A DNA stretch of 34,719 nt from Acidobacteriaceae bacterium (lineage in GTDB: Bacteria; Acidobacteriota; Terriglobia; Terriglobales; Acidobacteriaceae): positions 1-34,719 of the forward strand of contig JASHQE010000201.1 of assembly GCA_030037705.1 (NCBI GenBank), written 5' to 3'. The notes below the pieces were generated by a model. That model worked only from the letters and a program-made list of their open reading frames with translations, made no database searches and had not been told where the DNA came from. Made by a program: the position numbers and the translations under genes. Positions within the stretch are counted from its first letter, which is position 1, and every line of letters starts with the position of its first letter. Positions 15,933 through 24,099 of this stretch are shown piece by piece.

Positions 15933-17429
15933 TTACTTCGCCATGGCCTGAATCTGCGCAGCCACCTGGCCGTGGACAAACATGACGCTGGTCGGCGCTG
16001 TAACAGTCTGAGCCTCGTGCTGGCCGGCTGCGTGAATCAGAAGGGCCGGCCGCGGATCCCATTCGCCTGCGTGGGAGATACGTTCGTCCTCATTGTTCCA
16101 ACCCGGCAGGGCTCTCCACATATGAGTGCGCCAGGAGTGGTCGCCTTGCACGATCAATGTGGTTGCTGGCCATCGAGGCTGTTTTTCCAGCAGATCGAGC
16201 ATCTCGCCCAACAGCCGGTCGGAATAATCCAGCGAATCGAGATAAGAACCTCCGATTGCGTATTGGCCTGTGCGCCGGTTCCAGAACCCCGGGGGGTGCG
16301 GTGCGGGCAGATGGAGGAAGATCATGTCGGCCTGGCTGTTGGCGAGCGTATCGAGCGCATGCTGGCTCACGTCTTGTACAGACGCAATGTGTCCCTCAGC
16401 ATTGCGGCGCACATCATCTTTCCACGCCATCGGACGCCACAGGAATTGTTCGACCAGGATACGCAAAGGGAACCACACGTTCTCCGCATAGCTCGCGTCG
16501 AGCCAGGTGGGCCCGCGATCCTGCGCATCGTCATTGCTCCAGTAGCATTGCGTAGCGACGTTCACGAAGATGGGACAGTAGGCGATATACCATCCGACAA
16601 TCGAAGTGGTCACGCCCCGCTGTCTGGCCATTCCGAAGAGCGAGGCATTCGCATCGAACTGTTGCCAGTGACGCGAATCCGTGGTCTGGATCAGATAGCG
16701 ATTGTCCTGCGTGTATTCGACATCTGTGACCACGCGGCCCAGCATGAGACTGGGCACCGCATGTGTGGTGCGGTATGCGATGGGGGTCATGTCCGTGTAG
16801 AGCGTGCTTTCGCTGCGCAGCCGGTCAAAGTTAGGCAGTTGCAGGGAAGGGTCCCGGCCTTCATAGGTGTATTTGTACGCAAGCTCATCGAAGAGGATCC
16901 ACACTAGCCTCGGCCGGCTGGCGGGCTGCGTGGGAATTGGAGCCGTGAATGCCTGCGGACCGGGCCGCCAGATGGCCGCGCGGACAAGCTGGCCGGCAAT
17001 GACCAAACCGAAGATCCCAAAACCAGCCAGCAGACTGCTTCCGAACGTCCGGATCCGGTGGGCGAGAGGCGTGAACTGGCGAATGATAACCAGAATGATC
17101 GCAACCCAGACCAGGCTCACACGCAAGACGGATGCGGGCTCCATAGCAAAGGGAAAGACGTCCAGATTGCGTATGAACAGGAATATGGGCATGATTCCCA
17201 TCAGATACCAGCGGATCGTCCGCCACCGCTTCAGGCTGCGCAACCCTGCCATGACCAAAGCGAAGAGCACCGCCACAATGACCATATCCGTGAGGTGCGC
17301 CAAAGCAATTTTGGTCAGCGGCGTAGGAAAACGCATACGCGCATCGCCGGCCGAGGAGGTCATGTCGACATAATTGGGCAGGAGCAGGATAGCGGCGAAG
17401 CCCCACGCCTGTGCGATCCGTTTGATCAT
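15933..17429 (-). CDS. Membrane-anchored sulfatase-like hydrolase (alkaline phosphatase superfamily)
   Basis: 498 residues. About five N-terminal hydrophobic segments within the first 155 residues are followed by an extracytoplasmic domain. That domain has sulfatase/phosphoglycerol-transferase features: WILFDELAY (metal-binding Asp181), PNFDRLRSESTLYTDM, RTTHAVPSLMLG with a candidate Thr nucleophile near 222, FLHLPAPHPPG, and QGDHSWR as the C-terminal metal-binding Asp-His. The overall plan resembles LtaS- or EptA-like enzymes, which transfer or cleave phospho-substituents of envelope polymers. No Cys/Ser formylglycine sulfatase motif (CxPxR) was seen, so a phosphotransferase or phosphodiesterase activity fits better. 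It is the last gene of a minus-strand trio and overlaps the methyltransferase gene by ATGA. Confidence 0.83.
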   Translation of the reverse strand: MIKRIAQAWGFAAILLLPNYVDMTSSAGDARMRFPTPLTKIALAHLTDMVIVAVLFALVMAGLRSLKRWRTIRWYLMGIMPIFLFIRNLDVFPFAMEPASVLRVSLVWVAIILVIIRQFTPLAHRIRTFGSSLLAGFGIFGLVIAGQLVRAAIWRPGPQAFTAPIPTQPASRPRLVWILFDELAYKYTYEGRDPSLQLPNFDRLRSESTLYTDMTPIAYRTTHAVPSLMLGRVVTDVEYTQDNRYLIQTTDSRHWQQFDANASLFGMARQRGVTTSIVGWYIAYCPIFVNVATQCYWSNDDAQDRGPTWLDASYAENVWFPLRILVEQFLWRPMAWKDDVRRNAEGHIASVQDVSQHALDTLANSQADMIFLHLPAPHPPGFWNRRTGQYAIGGSYLDSLDYSDRLLGEMLDLLEKQPRWPATTLIVQGDHSWRTHMWRALPGWNNEDERISHAGEWDPRPALLIHAAGQHEAQTVTAPTSVMFVHGQVAAQIQAMAK

Positions 17430-18895
17430 GCGGCGCTTGCTCCTGCGGGAGAGGCTTCTAGATCGGAGGGCGCTGCGGTGCGTTCGAAAAGGAGAAGCAC
17501 CCGGCCGTTGCCGAGTTCAACGCGATCGATAACACGAAAGAATGAAGCAAAGGCCCGGTTCAGGTCGGCTTCCGAGAGATGCCCGTAGAGATGGTCGCGT
17601 CCGCGCAGCCATTCCTGAAACATGGGGTCCGACGGAGGAACCCACTCAAGCACGAGCCAGCGCCGTGTCAGAACCGAGCCGAGCTCGGCGATGTGGGTGA
17701 GCGGCAGTTGTTCGCGCAGGATCAGATGGTGGATCACGGCCAGCATCAGCACCATATCAAATCTGCCGGCGAGCCTGTCGAGCAGTGAGAACTGCTCGCG
17801 ATTTTTCCATCCCGCTGCCGGGGTGGGGCGGGCGATATTCGCCACCAGCGCAGTAATCGGCTTGCGCTGCGCGGCTGCTCGACGCCATAGGGCTTCGAGC
17901 GCGGCTGCGTCGCTATCGAGGGCGACCACCTCGGCTCCGGCTTCAGCTGCTATCAGCGAATAGGTCCCGGTATTGGCGCCGATATCGAGAACGCGCTTCG
18001 GCCAGCACCGTTGCAGCGTATCCCGTACGAATTGCTGCTTGGCTTCGATGTCGCCGGACCGATAATGGTTTGCCTTTTGCTCATACCGGCTCCATTCGCT
18101 TGCCCCGTCTTTGCCGGCCGCATCGCGAATCTGTTTGCCCAGCCGCGCAAGGCGTTTGTGCAGGATGTGCGTGGCCAGATCGGGATCGGTTGTATGCGCC
18201 GGACGCGAGGGTTTTCGCGTTTGGCTGCTTTTGCTTTCAAGGAGCGCGGCCAGCGTGACCACATCCAGCAGACGGGGATCGAACCGGCGCCATCGCGGCA
18301 ATGCGCGGTACAGCGCGCCCGGTTCATAGCCATCGCGCCAAAACATGGTCGCCTGCAATGGCCAGCTCAGATACTTGGCCGCCACCAATGGAAGCAGAAA
18401 CGTGCGCACAAATTGCCCGTAGGCGAGCCATACGCTGGAGCGCGGATCGCGGCGTTCGAAAGATAAGACATCGACGAATACCGGCTGTGCGCCAGCAAAC
18501 AGCACATTCAGCGGCGTGGCGTCTTTGAGGGTCCAGCCCGCATCGATGGCCTTGTCTGCTATACGCAGCGTGAGCTCGGCTGCGGCGCGCCACTGTGCCG
18601 GAGTCCACTCCCAGGGATATGAGATGGGATCGACAAGTGGATGCCGGAGCCAGAGTTCTCCGTCGGCCGCATGCAAGCCAGTGCTCTGACCGGTTATCTC
18701 GGTGGAAATCAGATCGCCGCTCTGTTCCAGCTCTTGCCGGAGCGGAGAGGCAAGGAACGCGCACGCTTCCTCTGTGGCCGTGGCGCGGACTCGCCGCGAT
18801 GCATAGTCTTGGGTGAATTGAAGCTGCCCGGCAGGATCGCGAAACGTTGGTTCCAGCTCAAACGGCGCAGACGGGGAACGCTCCGAACGCGTCAC
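17426..18895 (-). CDS. Large class I SAM-dependent methyltransferase with N-terminal extension
   Basis: 489 residues from GTG 18895. This start forms a GTGA overlap with the stop of the upstream small membrane gene. The open frame extends to ATG 19003, but that would overlap the upstream gene by more than 100 bases. The C-terminal domain has SAM motif I VLDIGANTGTYSL (about 302-315), VVALDSDAAAL and FDMVLMLAVIHHL. The N-terminal roughly 290 residues contain LKDATPLNVLF and PVFVDVLSFE. These look like the HxDxxxxN and DFG-like loops of phosphotransferase/kinase folds, but the resemblance is only motif-level. The substrate is unknown. Operon partners suggest a role in envelope glycan or lipid decoration (inference). 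Confidence 0.78.
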   Translation of the reverse strand: MTRSERSPSAPFELEPTFRDPAGQLQFTQDYASRRVRATATEEACAFLASPLRQELEQSGDLISTEITGQSTGLHAADGELWLRHPLVDPISYPWEWTPAQWRAAAELTLRIADKAIDAGWTLKDATPLNVLFAGAQPVFVDVLSFERRDPRSSVWLAYGQFVRTFLLPLVAAKYLSWPLQATMFWRDGYEPGALYRALPRWRRFDPRLLDVVTLAALLESKSSQTRKPSRPAHTTDPDLATHILHKRLARLGKQIRDAAGKDGASEWSRYEQKANHYRSGDIEAKQQFVRDTLQRCWPKRVLDIGANTGTYSLIAAEAGAEVVALDSDAAALEALWRRAAAQRKPITALVANIARPTPAAGWKNREQFSLLDRLAGRFDMVLMLAVIHHLILREQLPLTHIAELGSVLTRRWLVLEWVPPSDPMFQEWLRGRDHLYGHLSEADLNRAFASFFRVIDRVELGNGRVLLLFERTAAPSDLEASPAGASAA

Positions 18896-19149
18896 TGGAG
18901 GGATGGGCCTTCGCTGTTTTCCGTAGAAGAGAACTCCTGTTGTTCCTGCCTGGCCGGCTGGTTGCGATGAAAAAGCGAAGAGATCTTTTTGCGCAGGTAC
19001 CATCCTCCGGCAACGAGCGCCGAACCGACCGCCTGAATAGCCAGCAATCCAGTTCCCGGGTCGGCGTAAGCGTAAGCGGGTCGCTCAAATAACAGAGCCG
19101 CACCGGCCAGAATCAGCGCCAGGGGAAGAACTCGCAGCAGAAGTTTCAT
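18892..19149 (-). CDS. Small membrane protein (YADPGTG family-like)
   Basis: 85 residues from ATG 19149. An upstream in-frame start at 19218 would place 23 polar residues before the signal. The first hydrophobic stretch (LLLRVLPLALILAGAALLF) is a signal or transmembrane segment. AYADPGTGLLAIQAVGSALV and a second transmembrane helix with a basic end (WYLRKKISSLFHR) follow. Short 'YxDPGSG' two-helix proteins of this kind are frequently found next to polysaccharide or sulfatase genes. Their function is not known. Its stop overlaps the methyltransferase GTG. A candidate promoter lies about 75 bases upstream of the start, so it probably leads the three-gene operon. Confidence 0.7.
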   Translation of the reverse strand: MKLLLRVLPLALILAGAALLFERPAYAYADPGTGLLAIQAVGSALVAGGWYLRKKISSLFHRNQPARQEQQEFSSTENSEGPSLQ

Positions 19150-19564
19150 TTCTTTGTCCGCAACTCTAAGAAATTGATGACCTTTCGGTCCGCACGCGTT
19201 CCGGGAAAAAGAAGACAATCTCTATCATAGACGATGGGACCGGCTGCCAAGTTTACGGCATTGGATCTTCTTGCGCCGATCGTTTTCGCACCGCAAAGAA
19301 ATCAGATGGCGAATCCTCGTGCGAAGGCCAATCTGTTTGCCCATGACGAATAAAAAGAATGGCTCCTATGATCTTCCCGATGCATTTTACCGTCTTTTAT
19401 AACATGAGCAGACATCAGTAAACCTTTGTGCTTCTCGCGAATGGACGAGACTTGGCCCGCCGGCAGGTGTTTCATGGCCTGAAGGTTGGCCGTATTTCCA
19501 TGGTCAAAACGCAACTAAATCGAGCGGCAGCCGTTCATAACCGGAAGTGCCGAGAGAAATAACG
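19150..19564. other. Divergent intergenic region
   Basis: 415 bases between the minus-strand small membrane protein gene and the plus-strand UbiA-like gene. Apart from the candidate minus-strand promoter at 19224-19250, no repeat, RNA or short gene was recognised. TATAAC at 19398-19403 could be a -10 element for the rightward gene but lacks a clear -35. Confidence 0.45.
19224..19250 (-). promoter_or_regulatory. Candidate sigma-70 promoter for the small membrane protein/methyltransferase/sulfatase operon
   Basis: On the minus strand TTGGCA (19250-19245) and TATGAT (19229-19224) each match five of six consensus bases. The spacer is 15 bases, which is short. It would place transcription start roughly 68 bases before ATG 19149. 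Confidence 0.4.
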
Positions 19565-20587
19565 ATGAGCCTTACGACCATTACCCCCCCAATGGGAGTA
19601 GTAAGGAGCCGCGCGGCTTCCCATTTGAATCTTCTTCGCCTTGATCATTCCGTAAAACAGATTTTCGTGATTCCGGGTATCGTCATCGCGATCAGTCTGA
19701 CCGGCACTGCGCTCGATAAGGCATTGCTGGTCCGGGCTTTGGCCGGCCTGGCCGCAGTGGTCGCAGTTGCCAGCAGCAACTATGTGCTGAACGAACTTCT
19801 GGATGCACCCTTCGACCGTCTGCACCCGACGAAGCGCATGCGTCCCGCGGCCTGCTGCAGCATCAGCATTCCGCTGGCGTACGCGCAATGGCTGGTCACG
19901 GCGGCTGGCGGCTTTCTGCTTGCGCTGGCGGTATCCAAGCCCCTGTTCTTCAGCGTGCTCAGCCTCTGGATCATGGGATGCGTCTACAACATTCCGCCCG
20001 TTCGCACCAAGGATATTCCCTACCTCGACGTCATTTCGGAATCGATCAACAATCCGATCCGATTCTGCGTGGGCTGGTATATCGTCACATCTTCCATTCT
20101 GCCGCCAGCTTCGCTCCTGATCGCTTACTGGATGCTCGGTGCGTATTTCATGGCTCTCAAGCGGTTCAGCGAATATCGCGAGATCGGCCGTGACTCTGCT
20201 ATGAAATACCGCCGCTCCTTCGAGTTCTACACTGAGCAATCGCTGCTTGTGTCCGTGCTGTTCTACGCCGCCACGGCCATGCTTTTCTTTGGCGCATTCA
20301 TCATGCGTTATCGCATGGAGATGGTCTTTTCGTTTCCATTTGTGGCGCTGCTCATGGCTGATTACTTCAAGCTCTCATTCGTTGAGGACAGCCCGGTGCA
20401 GAATCCCGAAAAGCTCTATCGCGAGCCGCGCATCATGGCTCTGCTGGCAGTGTGCAGCATCGTACTCACCGTGATGCTCTATGTAAACTTGCCCTGGCTC
20501 AGGCGCATGTTTCCGAAATCCGGCGTTCACCATGGTCAGCATACGCAAGTGGCGCTTTCCATCTCCTCAACTCCACGCATTGGTTGA
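19565..20587 (+). CDS. UbiA family prenyltransferase, similar in motif to polyprenyl-phosphate phosphoribosyltransferases
   Basis: 340 residues from ATG 19565 (GTG 19547 is an alternative). It is a polytopic membrane protein. The first Asp-rich motif is NELLDAPFDRLHPTKRMRP (residues 76-94). The DRxHPTKRxRP form is that of decaprenyl-phosphate 5-phosphoribose synthases rather than ubiquinone or menaquinone enzymes, where DRxxxRTxxRP is usual. The start LLRLDHSVKQIFVIPG also fits that subgroup (RPxxWxKNxFVxxP). A second motif region lies at VYNIPPVRTKDIPYLDV. The predicted reaction joins a phosphopentose, or similar phospho-donor, to a polyprenyl phosphate in the inner membrane. The C-terminal tail after the last helix is polar. 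It may work with the polytopic protein encoded 168 bases downstream. Confidence 0.78.
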   Translation: MSLTTITPPMGVVRSRAASHLNLLRLDHSVKQIFVIPGIVIAISLTGTALDKALLVRALAGLAAVVAVASSNYVLNELLDAPFDRLHPTKRMRPAACCSISIPLAYAQWLVTAAGGFLLALAVSKPLFFSVLSLWIMGCVYNIPPVRTKDIPYLDVISESINNPIRFCVGWYIVTSSILPPASLLIAYWMLGAYFMALKRFSEYREIGRDSAMKYRRSFEFYTEQSLLVSVLFYAATAMLFFGAFIMRYRMEMVFSFPFVALLMADYFKLSFVEDSPVQNPEKLYREPRIMALLAVCSIVLTVMLYVNLPWLRRMFPKSGVHHGQHTQVALSISSTPRIG

Positions 20588-20755
20588 AGCGGCAGGCTCA
20601 TCTTGATCTGCCCAATTTTTGGCCCGCCAAGTTTTTGATGTGCTCAATTCTCCCTCACTTGCGCTTATTACAACCCGCTCGCCCACTAGGATGGCGGAGG
20701 CCATGCGGCGCCTTGCGGATGCGCATGTGCTCCTTTCGCCCTGGATTGAAGCCCC

Positions 20756-22297
20756 ATGAAAAAAGTCCCGCGGCTCCAGTTGCCCTTTGTTCGCCTAGGA
20801 CTGCTGACCGCTGCAGCACTTGCCATCCACGGATACCATCTGGGTGTCGAAGACGGCGAGATCTATATCCCAGCCGCGCGCAAACTGCTGCGACCCGATC
20901 TCTATCCCTATGCGACGGAGTTTTTTGAGTCTCACGAGCGGCTCTCTCTCTTCGCACCGATTGTTGCCTGGACGGCGCGGCTCACGCACCTCTCGATGGA
21001 CTGGACGATCTTTCTCTGGTACATCGCCACACTCTTCTTTACGCTGGCGGCGTGTTGGATGCTGGCGGCCGCAAGTTTTACTGCGACAAGGGCGCGCTGG
21101 TGCGCCGTATTGATCATCGCAGCGATCCTCACCATGCCCGCTACGAACACCGGCTTGCTGTTGATGGATCCCTATCTGACTGCGCGGTCGTTCTCGACGC
21201 CACTGACGCTCTTCGCTCTTGTGGCCGTTCTCCGGCGGCGATTCATCACTGCAGGATTCCTTACGCTGATCACCGCGGCGATCCATCCGCAGATGGCTGC
21301 GTATCTTGTCTTTCTCGGCGCCATGCTCTGGATCGCAGAGAGAATCTCTTCACGCGAGAAGGCGGCTTCGGCTTTGAGTGCTTTTTCCCTTGCTTTGCCC
21401 GCAGGGTTCGGACTCGGGCCGGCGCAGGAGCCTTATCGCGAGGCACTCTACGCACGTGATTTTTATTTCCTCTCTACCTGGACCTGGTATGACTGGCTGG
21501 GTCTGCTGGCGCCGCTCGTCTTTCTAGCCTGGTTTGCGAAAGGCAAGCTGCGCGGCACCACGCCGGAGTTCGCGCGCCTCAGTCTGGCCCTTCTTCCCTT
21601 TGGCGTCGTCTCGATTCTCGCTGGCGCGGCCATTGTCAGTACGCACAAACTCGACATGTATGCACGTCTTCAGCCGCTGCGTTGCTTCCACCTCATTACT
21701 TTCCTTTTCATGCTCCTCATCGCCGGCGTAGTCGGAGAGTACGTCACGAAGGGCCGGCTGTGGGTGATTCCCGCATTGTGCGTGCCGCTCGCTGCCGGCA
21801 TGTACTGGGTCGATCGTGAGACCTACCCCTTCAGCTCACACATGGAGTGGCCCGGCCGGACAGCAAGCCCCAATCCCTGGATCAGTACGCTTTTCTGGAT
21901 ACGCCAGAACACACCCACAGACGCAATCTTTGCGGTGGATTCGCGCTATTTCAAAGATCCGGAAGTGGACGTGCACGGCTTCCGCGCCCTCAGCGAGCGC
22001 TCTGCGCTGGCTGACTACTATAAAGACGGCGGAGTCGTGGCTATCTTTCCCAAGCTCGCCGAAGAGTGGAAGCAGATGAGCAGCGCGACATACGGGCTCA
22101 ACCATTTCGATGTTTCGGACTTCATGCGCCTGGCCCACGAGTACCCTGTGACCTGGACCGTCATTCACGGTCCCGCCCCGGCCGGCATGGAGTGCCCCTA
22201 TCAGCAGCGCGGCTATGCGGTCTGCAAGATTCCCGGTGCGCCGGGATTGCCTCCCGCGAACGTGGCTAGCCCCCATCACGACAGGATCAATCCCTGA
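20756..22297 (+). CDS. Polytopic membrane protein, GT-C-like (function unassigned)
   Basis: 513 residues with about ten hydrophobic helices up to residue 350 and a soluble C-terminal domain (about 365-500). An early acidic loop in GYHLGVEDGEIYIPAARKLL, followed by DLYPYATEFF, recalls the first-loop Asp/Glu of GT-C glycosyltransferases. The C-terminal region (FWIRQNTPTDAIFAVDSR, LSERSALADYYKDGG, VTWTVIHGP) resembles the periplasmic tail often seen in such proteins, where residues near 'P.da.f..' contact substrates. Family membership was not proven by motif. It follows the UbiA-like gene on the same strand and could use its polyprenyl-linked product (inference). Its last 11 bases overlap the end of the convergent oxidoreductase gene. 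Confidence 0.65.
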   Translation: MKKVPRLQLPFVRLGLLTAAALAIHGYHLGVEDGEIYIPAARKLLRPDLYPYATEFFESHERLSLFAPIVAWTARLTHLSMDWTIFLWYIATLFFTLAACWMLAAASFTATRARWCAVLIIAAILTMPATNTGLLLMDPYLTARSFSTPLTLFALVAVLRRRFITAGFLTLITAAIHPQMAAYLVFLGAMLWIAERISSREKAASALSAFSLALPAGFGLGPAQEPYREALYARDFYFLSTWTWYDWLGLLAPLVFLAWFAKGKLRGTTPEFARLSLALLPFGVVSILAGAAIVSTHKLDMYARLQPLRCFHLITFLFMLLIAGVVGEYVTKGRLWVIPALCVPLAAGMYWVDRETYPFSSHMEWPGRTASPNPWISTLFWIRQNTPTDAIFAVDSRYFKDPEVDVHGFRALSERSALADYYKDGGVVAIFPKLAEEWKQMSSATYGLNHFDVSDFMRLAHEYPVTWTVIHGPAPAGMECPYQQRGYAVCKIPGAPGLPPANVASPHHDRINP

Positions 22298-23516
22298 GCG
22301 TGACGATCTTCGCGCTCCGCTGCGCCTTGATGACCAGTTCCGCGGCCAGCAGCGCCTCGTCGAGGTTCTGGGCGTTCTGCGTGCGGTTCACAATATCGGC
22401 TACAAACTGCGGGCCGAAGGGCAGCGGCATGTTGTTGCAATCAATGTAGCGCGCCCGGTTTTTGTCCACAATGAACAGGTTGTTGCCCTGTGCGCTTACA
22501 CCTACGTTGGCGTATTTGCGCACCTCGATGTAGCCATCGGTGCCGAGAATGAACAGCCGGCCGTCGCCCCAGGTGCCCAGCCCATCGGGCGTAAACCAGT
22601 CCAGCCGCACATAACCAAAACCGCGGTCACCGCGCAGGACCATGTCGCCGAAGTCCTGGAAGCGCGGATGCTCCGGATGGCGCACATTCGCGACCTGCGA
22701 TTCCGCAACTTCAGCTTGTCTCGATCCGGTGAAGTAGATAAATTGATCCACTTGGTGGGAGCCGATATCGCAGAGAATGCCGCCGTACTTATCCGGATCC
22801 CAGAACCAGTCCGGCCGCGGCATGGCCCCGCCCGCATCGCCGCTCCTTTGCACGATCTGGTGCGGCGCAATATTGATGGTCTGGATCACCTTGCCGATGG
22901 CGCCCTGCTGCACCAGCACGCCTGCGTAGACGGCGGCCTTTACCTCCAGCAGCTCGCTATAGAGGATCGCATAGATCCGCTTTGTTTCGGCGATGGTCTG
23001 GCGTATCTCAGCTAATTGTTCGAGGGTTGTCATCCCCGGTTTGTCAGAGAGAAAATCCTTGCCGTGCCGCATAGCCCGCACGGCAATGCCGGCGCGTTGG
23101 TATGGGACCTGCGAACTCAGGACGAGTTGAATGGATGGATCGTTCAGAATCTCATCCTGGGTGGCAACGGTCTTTACATCCGGGAATCTCTTCCTGAACG
23201 CGGCCAGCTTGTCTTCTTCGCCACCCCAGGCGGCCACTAACTCACCACCGCCCCGCTGCACCGCGCCGATCATGCCATAGATATGGTCATGGCTCATACC
23301 GCAGACAGCAAACCTGATGTGGTATTTCGGCGTTTCTTCGGTCTGCGCCGGGAGCGCAGCTTCTTCCATGCGGCCCGCGCCAGCGAACGCGAACGGAGTT
23401 TCCGGTAAGCCAGCCATCATCGCCATGGATCCCGCCATGGATCCCACCGATCCGAAAGAACTGAGGAGACCGGCCTGTTTTAAGAAATCCCGCCGGCCCG
23501 TAAAACTTCTGTTCAT
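22287..23516 (-). CDS. Gfo/Idh/MocA family oxidoreductase with Tat signal
   Basis: 409 residues from ATG 23516, which has GGAGGG four bases upstream. A longer frame starts 15 codons earlier and would displace the signal. The N-terminus GRRDFLKQAG plus a hydrophobic stretch is a twin-arginine export signal. A Rossmann-like N-terminal domain follows (IRFAVCGMSHDHIYGMIGAV, VTTL-type EQL helix). The family's EKP motif appears as SDKPG. The C-terminal domain includes CDIGSHQVDQFIYFTG (substrate-side DxxxHxxD-like) and FILGTDGYIEV. Such enzymes oxidise or isomerise sugars and cyclitols with tightly bound NAD(P). Exported members act in the periplasm on glycan-derived sugars. The exact substrate is unknown. 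It converges with the polytopic gene. Confidence 0.87.
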   Translation of the reverse strand: MNRSFTGRRDFLKQAGLLSSFGSVGSMAGSMAMMAGLPETPFAFAGAGRMEEAALPAQTEETPKYHIRFAVCGMSHDHIYGMIGAVQRGGGELVAAWGGEEDKLAAFRKRFPDVKTVATQDEILNDPSIQLVLSSQVPYQRAGIAVRAMRHGKDFLSDKPGMTTLEQLAEIRQTIAETKRIYAILYSELLEVKAAVYAGVLVQQGAIGKVIQTINIAPHQIVQRSGDAGGAMPRPDWFWDPDKYGGILCDIGSHQVDQFIYFTGSRQAEVAESQVANVRHPEHPRFQDFGDMVLRGDRGFGYVRLDWFTPDGLGTWGDGRLFILGTDGYIEVRKYANVGVSAQGNNLFIVDKNRARYIDCNNMPLPFGPQFVADIVNRTQNAQNLDEALLAAELVIKAQRSAKIVTLRD

Positions 23517-23627
23517 CGACCCTCCGTATCCTGCATGGCATTCCGTAATCCGAATTTGCAAACTTCGCGCTGCGCTCAGCCAGATTGATCATAATCGCCC
23601 TGGCGCCAGACGCGAATTTCAGATAGT

Positions 23628-23649
23628 GGGTCAGTGTGCGTGAAACCAT
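23628..23649 (-). repeat. Dispersed repeat, copy 2 (inverse of 289-310)
   Basis: Read on the minus strand this is ATGGTTTCACG-N3-ACTGACCC, matching copy 1 at 289-310 in both blocks. It lies at the edge of the repeat-filled spacer upstream of the oxidoreductase gene. Confidence 0.6.
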
Positions 23650-23659
23650 CCTGAGGGGC

Positions 23660-23992
23660 TGGGCAGTGTCTGATGAATCATGGAGCGAGAGGCTTTGTAA
23701 CAGGGCATGGCTTCAGCCATGCCGAAAAAGGCCAAAATTCGAAAGGGGTTTTAACCCCCGAGGGATGTTCTTTGTCCGGCAAACAGGTGTTCTCCGATTC
23801 GTCAGGCACTGTCTAAAGCCCGTCCACATTTTGATTTGTTTACGGCACGGCTAAACAGCTTGCTGAAAAGTCAATACACAATCGCAATTCCGCAGCGGCT
23901 AAAGCCGGACGTTGTTGGATAAGCATTTGCGGCACGACTGGGAAGTCGTGCCCTGTTACAAAGCCCCCTCCCTTGAGCATTTTCAGCAAGCT
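23660..23992. repeat. Composite block of nested inverted repeats
   Basis: GGCTTTGTAACAGGGC (23691-23706) has a perfect 16-base reverse complement at 23950-23965. AGCTTGCTGAAAA (23857-23869) pairs with 23980-23992. Two 9-bp hairpins are present: GGCATGGCT/AGCCATGCC (23704-23723) and GGCACGACT/AGTCGTGCC (23931-23952). An imperfect pair (GGGCAGTGTCTGATGAATC near 23661 against GATTCGTCAGGCACTGTCT near 23797) flanks the first hairpin. No transposase frame is present. This is a mosaic of intergenic palindromic elements, or a MITE-like remnant, filling most of the 583-base gap 23517-24099. Confidence 0.7.
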
Positions 23993-24099
23993 CTAAAGCC
24001 GCGCCCTTTCAAACTGACCCACGATCGAATTTCAACCGAACAGGTGGCGGCCTGCAGCCACTATCATGATGAGTTCCCTATCTTCGATCAGGAGTTTGC

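Noticed and set aside
15933..17429. Calling the sulfatase-fold protein an aryl or carbohydrate sulfatase
   Set aside because: No CxPxR or SxPxR formylglycine motif was found. A Thr is at the expected nucleophile position, which fits phospho-transfer enzymes better.
20591..20620. Possible terminator after the UbiA-like gene (GGCAG...CTGCC followed by ATTTTT)
   Set aside because: The stem is only five pairs with a 12-base loop, too weak to call.
23287..23649. A 120-codon minus-strand frame upstream of the oxidoreductase gene
   Set aside because: It shadows the N-terminal part of the oxidoreductase gene in another frame and begins in a dispersed repeat.
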